64,000 bases of DNA, taken from the NCBI GenBank assembly GCA_001051155.2, contig JYIP02000009.1, positions 930,001 through 994,000 on the forward strand, written 5' to 3'. The stretch is from Chrysoporthe austroafricana. Lineage: Eukaryota > Ascomycota > Sordariomycetes > Diaporthales > Cryphonectriaceae. Of the stretch, positions 25,618 to 36,982 are shown piece by piece. Numbering within the stretch: position 1 is the first letter of the stretch; each line of letters begins with the position of its first letter. The notes below the pieces were generated by a model. The model was not told where the DNA came from. It searched no databases and worked only from the letters and a program-made list of their open reading frames with translations. The translations under genes and the position numbers were made by a program.

Positions 25618-26200
25618 ATGACTGGTGGCAAGTCCGGCGGCAAGGCCAGCGGCTCCAAGAGCGCGCAATCGTGAGTGGACCCCCCCCCCCAATTCCCACC
25701 CTGTCTGGCTGCCTTCTCGGCGCATCCTTCTGGTGCCTGCCGCCCCAACTCCCATCGCGGTCCGCTGACACCATTGATTGCAGTCGTTCTTCCAAGGCCG
25801 GTCTGGCGTTCCCCGTCGGTCGTGTCCACCGTCTGCTGCGCAAGGGCAACTACGCCCAGCGTGTCGGTGCGGGTGCCCCCGTCTACCTGGCTGCCGTCCT
25901 CGAGTACCTCGCTGCTGAGATTCTTGAGCTGGCTGGCAACGCCGCCCGCGACAACAAGAAGACCCGTATCATCCCCCGCCACCTGCAGCTCGCCATCCGC
26001 AACGATGAGGAGTTGAACAAGCTCCTGGGTCACGTCACCATCGCCCAGGGTGGTGTGCTGCCCAACATCCACCAGAGTACGTTCCTCCCCACCTTCCACC
26101 GTGAATGGGCACCAGGCAACATCGTGCTAACATGTGTACCACAGACCTCCTGCCCAAGAAGACCGGCAAGACTGGCAAGAACGCGAGCCAGGAGCTGTAA
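25618..26200 (+). CDS. Histone H2A
   Basis: Exons are 25618-25670, 25784-26076 and 26145-26200, giving 133 aa. Introns are 113 and 68 nt. The protein begins [55 protein letters not shown], an intact H2A fold. It ends [22 protein letters not shown]. The C-terminal SQEL carries the SQ motif phosphorylated after DNA breaks, because fungal canonical H2A doubles as H2A.X. The partner gene H2B is divergent upstream. Confidence 0.98.
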
Positions 26201-27008
26201 ATTACTTTACATGCGGGGTGTTTGCGGGTTTGCTTTTTTCCGGCCGGCACGTTTGGGTTGTTCATGACATCGGGGTCACGGTTATAGGGTCACATTACGG
26301 TTGTGTTTTTTCGCACGTTTGGGTTGTACATTAATTCCCAAGGTCATGGTCATGAAATGAATACCACTTGAACAACATTTGCCACTTCCTCTTGCAATCA
26401 CGTAGGCAGTACGAAGGTCGCTCCGTTTCTCAATTAGCTAGCTAGCTCGCCAGATCAGATTGTAGGGTTTGAGATGCGTCGCCGCTCAAGGCTGGGTCTA
26501 TCGGCTACCAACCACGACTACAGCACCGCATTCCTAGCCAAGCATCGCAGCCGCCCACGGACTTTAATGAGTCGCGGTCGCTCTGTTGACTCTGAGCTGT
26601 CAGACGCACCGGAAGCAGCATCAAAGCCAGACACTTCTTGAAGACTAGCGTGCAGGTTGTCTCCGGGTACCTCGATTGTCGCATTCAGCACATGGGCTGC
26701 GCATATGATGCAGAACCATCCCCCCGATGGCTCTGTATGCTCACGATCTGCTCTCCCATACCAGACCCAGTGCAGAGGGAAGGGAGGGAAACAGAAGCGG
26801 GGAGAGGCCAACAGGGCGCCTTGGGCCAGCGCGACACTCCTATTCATTTCAGATGTCTCATCATGGTAGCTTCCGGCACGGTACGCACTGGTGATGATGT
26901 GGTTCCTTTGTTTTATTTTTTGTTTCCCCCACGCCTCTAGTTTTCCCCAGGCTCGTCTCGTAACCCATCTCTATGTACAAGTCCCACGCCCGATTGCCAT
27001 GCTCATGT
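26201..27008. other. Intergenic region between converging H2A and NDUFB9
   Basis: These 0.8 kb hold the 3' flanks of the two convergent genes. A near-repeat of a CACGTTTGGGTTGT word occurs twice just after H2A (about 26248-26261 and 26315-26328). No gene recognised. Confidence 0.5.
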
Positions 27009-27557
27009 CTAAAATTTGAGAGGTTCGGGTGCTGCGTCATAGTCAGTCTCGGAGCTGTGCAGGGGAAAGCAGATGCTGGACATACCATCGAGTACCGGGG
27101 CCGGTAAGTTTCTCTCGTATTTCGAGCCTGTATGTCACATCTGATGAGCTGTTGTCCAGCAGCCTCCGGCGCGCCGTGGCCGAGATCAAGCATACCTCCT
27201 GGTGCCGTAGGGTGGCAATAAGGATCGGGGTGTTTCCAAGTGTCCAGCAGTTTCTCTGTCTCCTTCAGTAATGCCTGCGGTAGTCCGACAGTCAGCGTCC
27301 GTCCGTAACACGTTTCATCCGTCTCCAGGAAGCGCAGCATACCCGTTGCTGCCTGGGATCGGTGATGCCTCGGTTGGCCTCGAAGAGCGATCTTATGTAG
27401 ATAGCTTGGCCGCGCCAGAGGTGCCGGTGCACGGCCCAGTCAAGAGCCAGCTTCAACGACCGCCGGTATAGTGAGCTACGCCAGGTCAGCCGGCCGCCCA
27501 TCAGCGGTACGAGGGAAGGCGAGAGGGTGCTCACAGGGCAGCTTGCCGAGACGACAT
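27009..27557 (-). CDS. NDUFB9: Mitochondrial complex I LYR-motif subunit NDUFB9 (B22)
   Basis: Five small exons, 27557-27535, 27475-27343, 27274-27196, 27127-27086 and 27031-27009, give 99 aa. The four introns are 59, 68, 68 and 54 nt, with GTGAGC, GTATGC, GTATGC and GTATGT donors; phases agree throughout. The protein has the LYR tripeptide at residues 10-12 (MSSRQAALSLYRRSLKLALDW). It continues with AIYIRSLFEANRGITDPRQQ, LLKETEKLLDTWKHPDPYCHPTAPGG, SKYERNLPAPVLD and a short APEPLKF end. LYR subunits bind the mitochondrial acyl-carrier protein; NDUFB9 sits in the membrane arm of NADH:ubiquinone oxidoreductase. Conserved blocks across every junction leave little doubt. The open frames on both strands here hide this gene. 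Confidence 0.92.
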
Positions 27558-28651
27558 GACGGGCAGGCTGTGTTAGTCTCGCAGATGCCCCGAGGCAAGT
27601 TCGCAGGTATTGAGCCCAAGCCGGGCAGGTCGCGACGCTCGTCTAGCCTGTGGGGGCTGCCGACTCAACTCGGCATGGGCAGGGGAAGATCGAGGGCAGG
27701 TCGATGTCGGCCGTGAAGACGCGGTGCAGTGCGTGTTGATGGCGGGGTGGGCGGGCTGTTATGGGTTCTGGGTGTCCGCGCCAGAAGAGCTCCCGGCAAG
27801 ACGTCAATCGAGGTTCTTGGCCGTTGTTGGTGCCTCAATTGCGAGGCCCCCAGCGCGGTTCAGCGAAGAATGGGCTCCCAGCGGGGACAAGCTTTGTAAT
27901 TGGAAACGGATCAATCCGTGATTGGCTGACACGCCTGGGCGCGCTCCAGAGTTCCAGGTTCGGTGGGGCCTTGGCCCAGCGTGCCTGCTAACACCTGGCT
28001 GGGGCCTCAGCGTGCCCAGGTCAGAGGACCACCACAGGTCATGGGGGGGCAGACGGGCAGACCTAGAGGCTCGCCTCAAAACCCTGCTTGTTCCTTTTTC
28101 CGCCGGTCGCTTCCGGCAGCAGATCTGGGGCCCACTGCAGCACCCGGGCAACACTAAGCAGACCTCGGGACTCAGACTGCAAACCTGCACGACATCTGCA
28201 GCGAGCTGACAGGACTTGGACATTGCGTCGCCAGCTAGGCAAGGATTGGCTGCAGGTTCCTATTTATTTCTCCTTCACCAACTCGGCGGAGCACCACGAT
28301 ACCCAGTACTTGGAAAAAGAGGCATTTTTGCCTCCGGTCCGGTTGTGGATTTGGCCTGCCTGCATCTACACATTCTCGCCTACCTAGGTACATACTGTAT
28401 ACAGTAGTTCCTCCATCCAACCGACGCCTCGCTCTCGTTTCTCTTCCCTCCGACGCCGCACCATTTCGTCTGGAGCTTCCACCGCCCGCGACCTGCCTCG
28501 CCTCGCAGCTGTCCTTTCCAGCATCCCTTGTTGCAGGCCTACAGACTCGGTCTTGCGCCATCCTGTCGCCGCATACGCCCCGCCCTCCATACGCTAACTT
28601 CTCCAACCGTCATCATCTTCTCGAATCCGCCAGAGTGTTACCGCGCCCAAG
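27558..28651. promoter_or_regulatory. Divergent region NDUFB9 / KGD2
   Basis: About 1.1 kb separate two divergent nuclear genes for mitochondrial energy metabolism. No further gene was recognised. The KGD2-proximal 250 bases are pyrimidine-rich and contain two short palindromes, TACCTAGGTA (28381-28390) and TACTGTATACAGTA (28393-28406). Confidence 0.45.
28393..28406. promoter_or_regulatory. 14-bp perfect palindrome upstream of KGD2
   Basis: TACTGTATACAGTA is a perfect palindrome about 250 bases before the KGD2 start codon, two bases after the palindrome TACCTAGGTA. It could be a dimer binding site, but similar TACTGTATA words occur elsewhere in the window (near 957 and 1766), so it may simply be a common word in this genome. 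Confidence 0.25.
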
Positions 28652-30090
28652 ATGTTGAGGACTCTGCGAACCACAGCCCGCGCTGTCCACCTGCGCCCGC
28701 TGCAGTCCCTCCAGCACCAGGCCACGACACTGCCTCTGCCCCTACTCATGCGACATGTCCGTACCTACGCCGACAAGGTCGTCCAGGTCCCTCAGATGGC
28801 CGAGTCCATCTCAGAAGGCACCCTGAAGCAGTGGAGCAAGCAGGTCGGCGACTTTGTCGAGCAGGACGAGGAGATCGCTACCATCGAGACGGACAAGGTG
28901 CGCCAGACCAGTCTGCCCCGCAGGCACAACATTGAGCCATCGGGCTGGCGGCCCTGGAGCTCTGCTGACCTCTTCTCTGCTAGATTGACGTTGCCGTCAA
29001 CGCCCCAGAGGCCGGTACGATCAAGGAGTTCCTCGTCAACGAGGAGGACACCGTTACTGTGGGACAGGACATTGTCAGGCTAGAGCTAGGCGGGGCTCCT
29101 TCCGAGGGCGCCGAAAAGTCGGAGTCCCAGGAGCCGCCCAAGGAGGAACCCCAGGGGGAGTCCAAGCCCGAGCCCGAATCAAAGCCAGAACCCAAGACAG
29201 AAGAGAGCAAAGCCGCGCCGCCTCCCCCCGCCCTAGAGAAGAAGGAGCCGTCATCGCCACCTCAGAAGCCTGCCAAGGAGTCGAGCGATGGCGCCGCGAG
29301 CATGGGCAACCGTGAGGAGCGACGTGTTAAGATGAACCGCATGCGTCTTCGGATCGCCGAGCGTCTCAAGCAGTCGCAAAACACCGCCGCTTCCCTGACC
29401 ACCTTCAACGAGGTCGACATGTCTTCGGTCATGGAGTTCCGCAAGCTCTACAAGGACGAGGTCCTGAAGAAGGCAGGCGTGAAGCTGGGTTTCATGGGTG
29501 CCTTCACGCGCGCCGCCGTCCTGGCCATGAGGGATCTCCCTGTGGTCAACGCATCCATCGAGGGCCCCGACGGAGGAGACACAATCGTCTTCAGGGACTA
29601 CGTCGACGTTAGCGTCGCTGTTGCCACTGAGAAAGGACTGGTGACACCCGTCGTGCGTAACGCGCAGACTCTGGACATGGTCGGCATCGAGAAGTCTATT
29701 GCGGATCTAGGCAAGAAGGTACGTTCACGATATTACTGTTATAAACGGTGTCGCACCACCAGGATTGGGAAACGCTGACTTCGTCCCTCGTAGGCGCGTG
29801 ACGGCAAGCTTACGCTTGAGGATATGGCTGGCGGTACCTTCACCATCAGCAACGGCGGTGTCTTTGGCTCTCTCATGGGCACGCCCATCATCAATTTGCC
29901 CCAGACTGCCGTCCTGGGCCTGCACGCCATCAAGGACCGTGCTGTTGTTGTGAACGGCAAGGTCGAGAGCAGGCCAATGATGTACCTCGCTCTGACGTAC
30001 GACCACCGTCTGCTCGATGGCAAGGAGGCCGTCCAATTCCTAGTGAAGATCAAGGAGTACATTGAAGACCCTAGGCGCATGCTGTTGTGA
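28652..30090 (+). CDS. KGD2: Dihydrolipoamide succinyltransferase, E2 of the 2-oxoglutarate dehydrogenase complex
   Basis: Exons are 28652-28897, 28984-29718 and 29794-30090, giving 425 aa. Introns are 86 and 75 nt with GTGCGC and GTACGT donors. The enzyme transfers the succinyl group to CoA in the TCA cycle, in the mitochondrial matrix. An Arg-rich, acid-poor presequence ([16 protein letters not shown]) is followed by one lipoyl domain, with the lipoylated Lys82 in IETDK, the last codon of exon 1. A Pro/Glu/Lys-rich linker (about 120-190) has no recognisable peripheral-subunit-binding domain, as in other KGD2 proteins. The catalytic domain runs from [20 protein letters not shown] to the end, with His398 and Asp402 of the HRLLDG active site. 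Start chosen at the presequence Met. Confidence 0.96.
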
Positions 30091-31539
30091 GTTAGTGTTG
30101 ATAATGTGAATGGTCTTGGGAACAAGGCGTCCGTTGCGTGATCATGGTGGTTGTTGCATCAGCTGGTAGCATGCGGGTGTTATGTGTCAATAGTGTAAAA
30201 TAGACGACACTGAAAAGACGGAGAAATCCGAACACTTCGTCTCAGGGCAGACGCATGATTGTCTATTTGACGACCTGGCTGACTTTCACAAGTACGGGTG
30301 GCGAGGTGACCGGGCTCGCCTACAGGCAGATTTCTAGTGACGGTGAGTCGACGCTACCCTGTGCTAACACTACTCCGGACGGGATAAGTCGAGAGCCTCA
30401 GGTATCAGAGGTATGGTCTCTGTTCCACCCGGTGCCGAAGTGGAAATGCTGGACCGACGGGGACTTTGTAGGACTGGAAGATTGTGTTTCGAAGGCATGT
30501 GCCGTAACACTGAAGATCGACGAGGAAATGGGTTTGGGTACTAAATTGCAACTCTTTTCTTAAGTGCCTGCGTACCTGGGTAGAATTTTCTTGTCTCACC
30601 TAGTGTACTCCCACGTTCCACTTATGCGATCCAATGATGCACCTCCCGCAGTATTTCCGCGACTTCGCAGTATCATGCCTGATGGTCGCCTCTAACCCAT
30701 TCGGAGGGCTCCGAGTCCCATGTAAACGGCTCAGAGCCCTGAGGTACATGGTGATATTACTTCCGAACACCGTCACATGGATGTACCAAATCCTCTTTTT
30801 TCCCTCCCCTTCTTCTTCTTTCCTAGTTATGGCTATTGTCATTTCTAGCTTTCTTCTTGCCTTCCATACTTAAGGAGGACGGCCCCGGAGGCGACAGACG
30901 TCTTCGTGACGACCATCAGGGTATTGAAGCTTTCCCGTCTGAAATAGATACTGGTAGTGATGGAGATAGTATTGGTTGTAGGGTTGACAGGTGTAGAATT
31001 TTCAATTTTCAGAAGCTCTGGCAATATGCCGGAGCGACTTCCTAGACCTTTTTTGCCTGCTTCGCCTACCTGCTTCGCCTACCTGCCTCGCCTACGCGGT
31101 GTCTACCACCTACCTCACTAAGACTTCCTATATAGACAATCGCGATAGCATGCCCTCTTCTTTACCACCCCCTTCATCAGCCACATGGGATTTCATTAAA
31201 AAAAAAAGGGGGGGGGGCTGTAGATATCTCCGCACGTGGGATTCGACCAATCCCTCCCTCAGATTTCAGAACTGACCAATCCCTGCTCAAGAATTATTTG
31301 GCAGTGAACAGTGTTTAACACTGCGCTCCGGCCCGTCCTCCACTCCGTTAAATCCAATCTTTCCTTATTGGGGGGGGGGTACTTGCGAGTACACCAGAAA
31401 GAGGGAAAACAAGAGAAGGCGAGTCCTATTAATAGTGCGGGACTCCGAATGACTTTACGGTGGATCACAAAATATAATCGTGTTCCAAGAACAGGATGGC
31501 ACAATGGTGCGTCTAGCCTCAACATCAACATACGGACAC
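30091..31539. other. Intergenic region between converging KGD2 and carboxylesterase
   Basis: No gene was recognised in these 1.45 kb. GC content begins to fall here compared with the left part of the window. A homopolymer pair (A run then G run) occurs at about 31198-31217 and a G run at 31370-31379. The 3' ends of both flanking genes lie here. Confidence 0.5.
31057..31095. repeat. 13-bp tandem repeat, three units
   Basis: The unit CTGCTTCGCCTAC occurs three times in a row (31057-31069, 31070-31082, 31083-31095), the third with one change. It lies in an intergenic region and overlaps no gene. Confidence 0.85.
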
Positions 31540-34225
31540 TCACTCCGGGACCACGGCGCCGAGACTGTGCCACAGTTCACATCTCTTGCCTCTGCCTCCC
31601 TCCCACGAGTTCGCGTCAACTATTCGAAACTCGGCCTCTAGACCAGGACCAATCATCTGTGTCACGTTGACAGCTGTGCCATCGACAGGCGTCCAGCTAA
31701 TGACGTCGGCCACACCCCCAGTCATGTTAATATTTAACATTTGGTTTTCATCCAATGACCCGTCGGCGGACCATCTGGGCCAGTTTCCGTTGGCCATGGC
31801 GGAAATATCATCACCTGTCGATGTGCCATTGGCCGTTGTCGTTAGGGATCGAACAATGTCCTCTGGAAGAGTAGGATTGTCTAATTGACATCGGTGTGTT
31901 AATGATTGGCAGTAGAATATTCTGCAAACACGTAATCAGAAAGACAGCGGGAGCACCGTGATGCGCTCGGCCATGTATGACGTCCCGGACGCATGTTTCC
32001 AACATCAAGGGTGGAACTACTGTTCTTAATTGACGCACCATAGATGATAAATCTTCCCCAGGCCAATTGTACTGCCTTCCTTGCGGCCACCGTCATGGTG
32101 TCCTCACCTAAAGCCTCTCGATTAAACGCCTGGTACGCATCGAGATCCGCACCATGCTCGGAAGGAGGCACCGAGAACTGGTATTTCCAAGCTGTCCTCT
32201 TCGTGGAGCTCCTCCCATCTCCGTTTGAGACTGACTTCGAGTAACCATTTGCAAGCCAGTAGCTTGGACAGATGAAGGTCGTTTCCGCATAGAGATTGTT
32301 TGCACGTTGTTGTTGTCCAATGGCGAATTCCGATTGATTGAGGGCAGTTGGACCAATGTCCCCGAGTGTACTGAACAGAGGCCCCTCAACCACTGGTGCG
32401 ATAGAGTATGCTTCTAGTAGACGGTTGACATCTTTACCTGACATTAGCGGAAATAACCTTGTAACAAAGTCCTCGAAGTCGGATGCCGATGTGATGTTTT
32501 GTGGCACAAACCCCTGGCCCTCATCCGCGTTGTTCTTTGTGTGCTGTTAGTATTGAAGCTAGTTTGAATTCCAAAGGACAGAATGCTTCAGGGGAGCCGG
32601 TGGCAGTGGTTGATACTGGCCCTGAAGGTCGACTCACACTTGTTAACATTCTGAGGCCATTGACTTTGCCCGTGTTGAGCTGGGCAGATGGCCTCTCGGA
32701 AAGGAAGTCCATGTCCGTAACGGGAACGAAGGCCCACTGACCGTACTTGTAGCCTCCGCTAGCATAGGCGCTCGCATTTTGTAGCGTGATGGTATCTGCT
32801 GCAACAAGGCAGTCAAATACTGACAGGTTCTGGTGGGTGCCCGCGCAACCAGCCCCAGCGGCGAACCTATCGTATGCCTGCGTCGGCTCAAGTCCGTTAT
32901 AGTCCCACTGCATGGGGAGGTACGGCGATGCAGTAATGGCGTTGCTGAAAAGAGAAGTGCCTTCGCTTCCACCATTGGTCATGCCCAGGAGCATCACCGC
33001 CCCTCCGCCCGCACTCTCGCCAGATATCGTCACTCTGTCCGAATCGCCCCCAAATTTCGCAATATGGCTCTGTACCCATTGCAGGGAGAAGTGCATGTCG
33101 TGAAGGCCGGCATTCGGGATACCACCATTTTGTACGAGGTCCTCGGACGACAGCCAGCCAAAGGCGCCCAGACGATACTGGATGAGGACGAGTATGAATC
33201 CGTTATCGTTGGTGCTCAACAACTCCCAGAACTCGCTGTTACCTTGTCCTGTGCCATAACCTCCCCCATCTACAAAGTAGGAATCAGTCGAAAACAGTAA
33301 AAGCTGATAGTTTGTAACAACAGAAACGCGGACTCAAACACTACATGAGGCAGCAGGATGGCATGCTCTGGGAGTTGTATTGGATATACATGTCTATCGC
33401 TATGCTATGAGGCACGTTTGCGATAGGATAAATATACGTACGGATCCAGACCATGACTGGCAAGTCCTTGGCACTGCAATTTGGCATGTTAGTATTTTGA
33501 AGTGAGGGCTTCGAGAAGGCTCAAAGGACTATACTGGAACGTGATATGCCTCTTCAAGCAGTTCCATCGCTTCACGATACCTTCAAGAGGCACGTAAGTC
33601 GGCGGGTGGCTAATATGGCGGCAAAAAAAAGTCCTACTCACCCTGAAGGTGCGAAGACAGTGACAAATAAGCAATCCTCGTCACCCAGGCCAGACTCGTC
33701 GAAGTCAAAGTCCGTCGCTCTATTGCCCACTTCGATGTTATTGAGTGTATCCAGTCAGGTTCTCTTCTCGGGATTAGGCTGTGCCAACCCACAATGGTGA
33801 GTCTGGGGCCTGAGGGCAGCGCGGAGGATAGACTGTCGCCTCTAGTATCCCACTTCTGTTCAAAGCAGGAGACCTGGGCTCTTGCCATCTCAGACTACCT
33901 GTTGGTGGTGCAGCATATCGCAGACTGAAGGATGGATATACTGTCAGCCAGATTGACTTGGTCAACATTCGAGTGAGCGCTCTCCCCAACTATATACGTG
34001 CCCCTTAAATATGTTCAGGTCCGCGCTAGCATTGTAATAGCCTCGATACACCTGTATGACATATAGAATTTCAGTCTAGTCCAGCTTGAGAAGAGCAAGA
34101 ACATCTTGCGGACTTGAAATTACCTCATATCCTAGATCAACAATGAGGCCAGTGTTATTGGCGGTGCCGGCCGAGGCCAGATGGGCGGCGCAGAAGAAAG
34201 CGAATAAAGACCAGGCGGAGAGCAT
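31540..34225 (-). CDS. Secreted type-B carboxylesterase/lipase
   Basis: Eight exons: 34225-34124, 34051-34002, 33924-33793, 33719-33642, 33473-33442, 33269-32638, 32534-32039 and 31880-31540. They give 620 aa with consistent phases. A signal peptide (MLSAWSLFAFFCAAHLASA) indicates secretion. The alpha/beta-hydrolase of the cholinesterase type keeps RYAAPPTGSLRWQEP, EDCLFVTVFAP, the oxyanion-hole motif HGGGYG from residue 132, nucleophile Ser217 in GESAGGG, NNADEGQGF, and His469 in SEHGADL. The C-terminal NSWEGGRGKRCELWHSLGAVVPE is typical of fungal members. The intron after exon 2 appears to start with GC (GG|GCACGT), since no GT donor keeps the frame; the gene otherwise has no stops, so I regard it as intact. 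It hydrolyses ester substrates, not predictable from sequence. Confidence 0.9.
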
Positions 34226-35083
34226 CTTTACCTTAGGCCTTGTGTATTGCGGTGAGGAGAATAGATGTGATCTACTATTGTGCTGCTGGTCTCATACTTA
34301 TCTACCTCGAAAGATTTGAATTACATTAAAAGCTGCCGCAGCGGAGTTACAGCGCTCGTAATTTTAGTTCAAATTCTGCCCGGTGATGCGGGAATCCGGA
34401 ATCATTATGCCGCCGACCTCTGCAGATCGACGGGGCTTGCCAACACTACGAGCTGCAGCTGGAGGGTGGCTCGGGACAATTAGGAGCGATACATAACTAT
34501 TGGAATAACAAGCGGATAATCGCCCTATACTCGGGTGCAGTAATAATAGTCCTTCGATATTTGGAGAACACCGGGTAAATACTAAATGAAATCTGAGATG
34601 TGTCTTTCCCCTTCTTCCTGGGTCATACCTGGACACGTCGTTTCGCATAATAAATATGTGGGATTGACTAGCTTAGATCAGCTCATCGGTCGTTGCAGGC
34701 AAAGTCCGGCCCAGCTGCGTCTGTGACGTTAATGTACCATACTTTGATCAAGTTGCTTCCAGGATGGCAATCAACAGGGGAACATGGAAGATCGCGAAGG
34801 AAAAGTCAATAATACTGGAGATTATACTGATCCATATAAGACGTTGACTTCAAAATCATCCCTGAACGATTCACCTTCCTAATTCACGCGTTGTGCCTAA
34901 CGTGTATGTCCGTACGGATGTATATACAGTGGATCTCTCATTCAGACATCTTGCTTATAATACCAGAATTTAGCCTAGGGATCTCAGACGAGGTTGCTCT
35001 AGAATATATTCAGTTGATGCGTCCTATAAATACAACTCGATCCTGCGTTAGCGATGCGCGATGTTGCGCCGATTCAAATCGGG

Positions 35084-36236
35084 TCAAAACCAGCGCTCGC
35101 CAAGGGCAAGAGACATCGAGGCCTCCGCCTTCGCCCCAGCATCGGCGCGTCTTCCTGCAATAAGCACAAAGATCATGGAATCATGTGTTGCAGTGCGTAT
35201 GACGCGCGCTTGGTCTCCGTCAGGGGTCTTTACGGCCCCTTGATCGCGCATGTGATAAGCGACGGCGTTCTGACTCCATCCCGTATACGCCACGTTCGCC
35301 ATGCATTTCCGGTTCTTGGCAGCTGAGACGGTAACACGAGAGCTGAGTGTCGAACAAAGGCAGTTGATAGGGGGCTGATGGGCGGTGCATTGCACTTAGG
35401 TTCGGATCCTTCAGCTCCGCGGCCGCTTTCCGGGCTGTATTGAAATTGGTCCAGTGTACAAACACAGGCGCCTTCTGCCTAGCGAGTCTTTCGAAGTTAT
35501 TCGTGAAGCTATCACCTCGGCACAGACACAAGAATGTGATAAAGCTCATATTTGACTGTACACCAAGTGCGTAATCGGATTAATTTCCAATAGACTATGC
35601 TATGCGTAGATGCTATACTCACAAAATCCCTCCTGGTGGCAGTGAGGCGTTGGTCTCGCCGCCATCCGCGTCTTTCCACACCTCGTACACTTCAAGTGTT
35701 CATGCGTTCCAAATCTCTCCCGGTCGGCTGCGGGCCAACCTTTATCGAGTGCGACGGGGAGCTCCATCAAGAGATGTCGTGAATTGTAAATAAAACATGT
35801 TGGACATGAATTCTCAATGCAGCATTGCGGTTGACTCAACCAGACATCTTTATAAATCCGCAATGAGGCAAGAGCTGAGGTCATGGAATTAATCGCGATT
35901 GGCATGTTGGCTGCCTCAACCAATTCCCTTCATCAGGTAGGTGTCTAAGGCAGGCGAGGTATACTTGGCTGTAACCAACCATCTCCTTGACCAGCCGCTT
36001 CCATCGAGTGAGATTATTAGCCCCTGGGCTTACGTAGACCACGTGGGCCACATGGAAGGAATGCCTCTTCTTCGCCACGTGGTGAGCCTGGTATTCTTGC
36101 GGCCTATCCAAGCCCCGTAGTTCTGGACCTGTTCCCCAAGGATTTCGAATCTCGTCGCGCCCGCAAAGGTCAAAACTGCAGCTCCTTGCCTTTTCACTCT
36201 ATACAATATTGCCTCTTTAGGGAGGATAGAGCACAA
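35084..36236 (-). pseudogene. Possible unrecognised or decayed multi-exon gene
   Basis: Several successive minus-strand frames have protein-like composition: one at 36236-36030 with AAVLTFAGATRFEILGEQVQ; one shifted by a frame with HHVAKKRHSFHVAHVVYV; one at 35923-35600 with paired cysteines (CPTC and CTRC, about 45 residues apart) suggesting a zinc-binding module; and one ending at 35220 with APVFVHWTNFNTARKAAAEL. A GTGAGT donor at the end of the cysteine frame (about 35622) and a TACAG acceptor near 35558 could join exons, but I could not build one frame through the locus. I recognise no family. It may be a real spliced gene, a frameshifted relic, or chance. The nearby repeats make decay plausible. 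Confidence 0.25.
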
Positions 36237-36859
36237 TTGGAGAACAAGTGTCTGGGATGGGCAAGTCGGAATAGAAGGACCCTCTAGTATGTGATTCGTA
36301 CCGGCCTGTCTTGAGGGTGGTCAGACTTCGTTGTATTGACTACATTCTCAATTGTCTCTTGATGGCTGGAGTGAAGGAATCAACCACCACAAGGCCCTAA
36401 GGCATAGCTCCGATGATGAAGGAATGAAATGAGCTGAATTCATGTCACGAGGCGCAACAATGCTGACACAAATCATCTATTAAAAAATCTTGTCTTGTAC
36501 GGCTGTAGTGAACATACCAGACCTGCTCGAGCACATCGCCTTGCAGGCTCTATCGGGACCATCCAAAGATATGTCCATGCTGATCCATTGACTCAACTCA
36601 ACAATGGTCTCCGAGTCGAGGATAGTAGGGTCCCCAGCACGAATGCTGCACGGTAGCCTCTGAAGCAGGTGGATCTAGCTCTAGATCAAATGTAATACCG
36701 ATCCCAACGCCAAATCCACCGCCACCGCGCCTTCGAGAACTAGGCAACCGTGGCGGAGTGATCCGTCGATATGATCAACTGATCATGACCACAATAGAGT
36801 AGCATGAATACTATTCAGCCTTGGGGCTGTCACCCACGAGGTATTGGGGGCCCTGAACA

Positions 36860-36866
36860 TTATAAA
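36860..36866 (+). promoter_or_regulatory. TATA box candidate of the cupin gene
   Basis: TATAAAA lies about 117 bases before the cupin start codon, a usual distance for a fungal TATA element plus 5' UTR. Supported by position and sequence only. Confidence 0.5.
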
Positions 36867-36982
36867 ACGAGACCATATGGCACGACAAAAGGGAGCACTC
36901 GGTATATCTCAACTACAGTCATTGAGAGACTCACATCCACAATTATCTTCAAAGACCCAGTTAACGGAAACCGCAGAACAGA

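Larger units (their letters stand above)
34226..36982. other. Transition region between carboxylesterase and cupin
   Basis: These 2.75 kb have lower GC than the genes to the left. No gene could be named. Minus-strand frames in 35084-36236 look partly coding and are listed separately. A short perfect palindrome, ATGATCAACTGATCAT, lies near 36765-36785. The right end holds the cupin promoter. Confidence 0.45.

Noticed and set aside
35061..35110. A GATTCAAATC word recalling the T-loop of a tRNA gene.
   Set aside because: No acceptor stem, D-arm or anticodon arm could be folded around it. I found no convincing tRNA or rRNA gene in the window.
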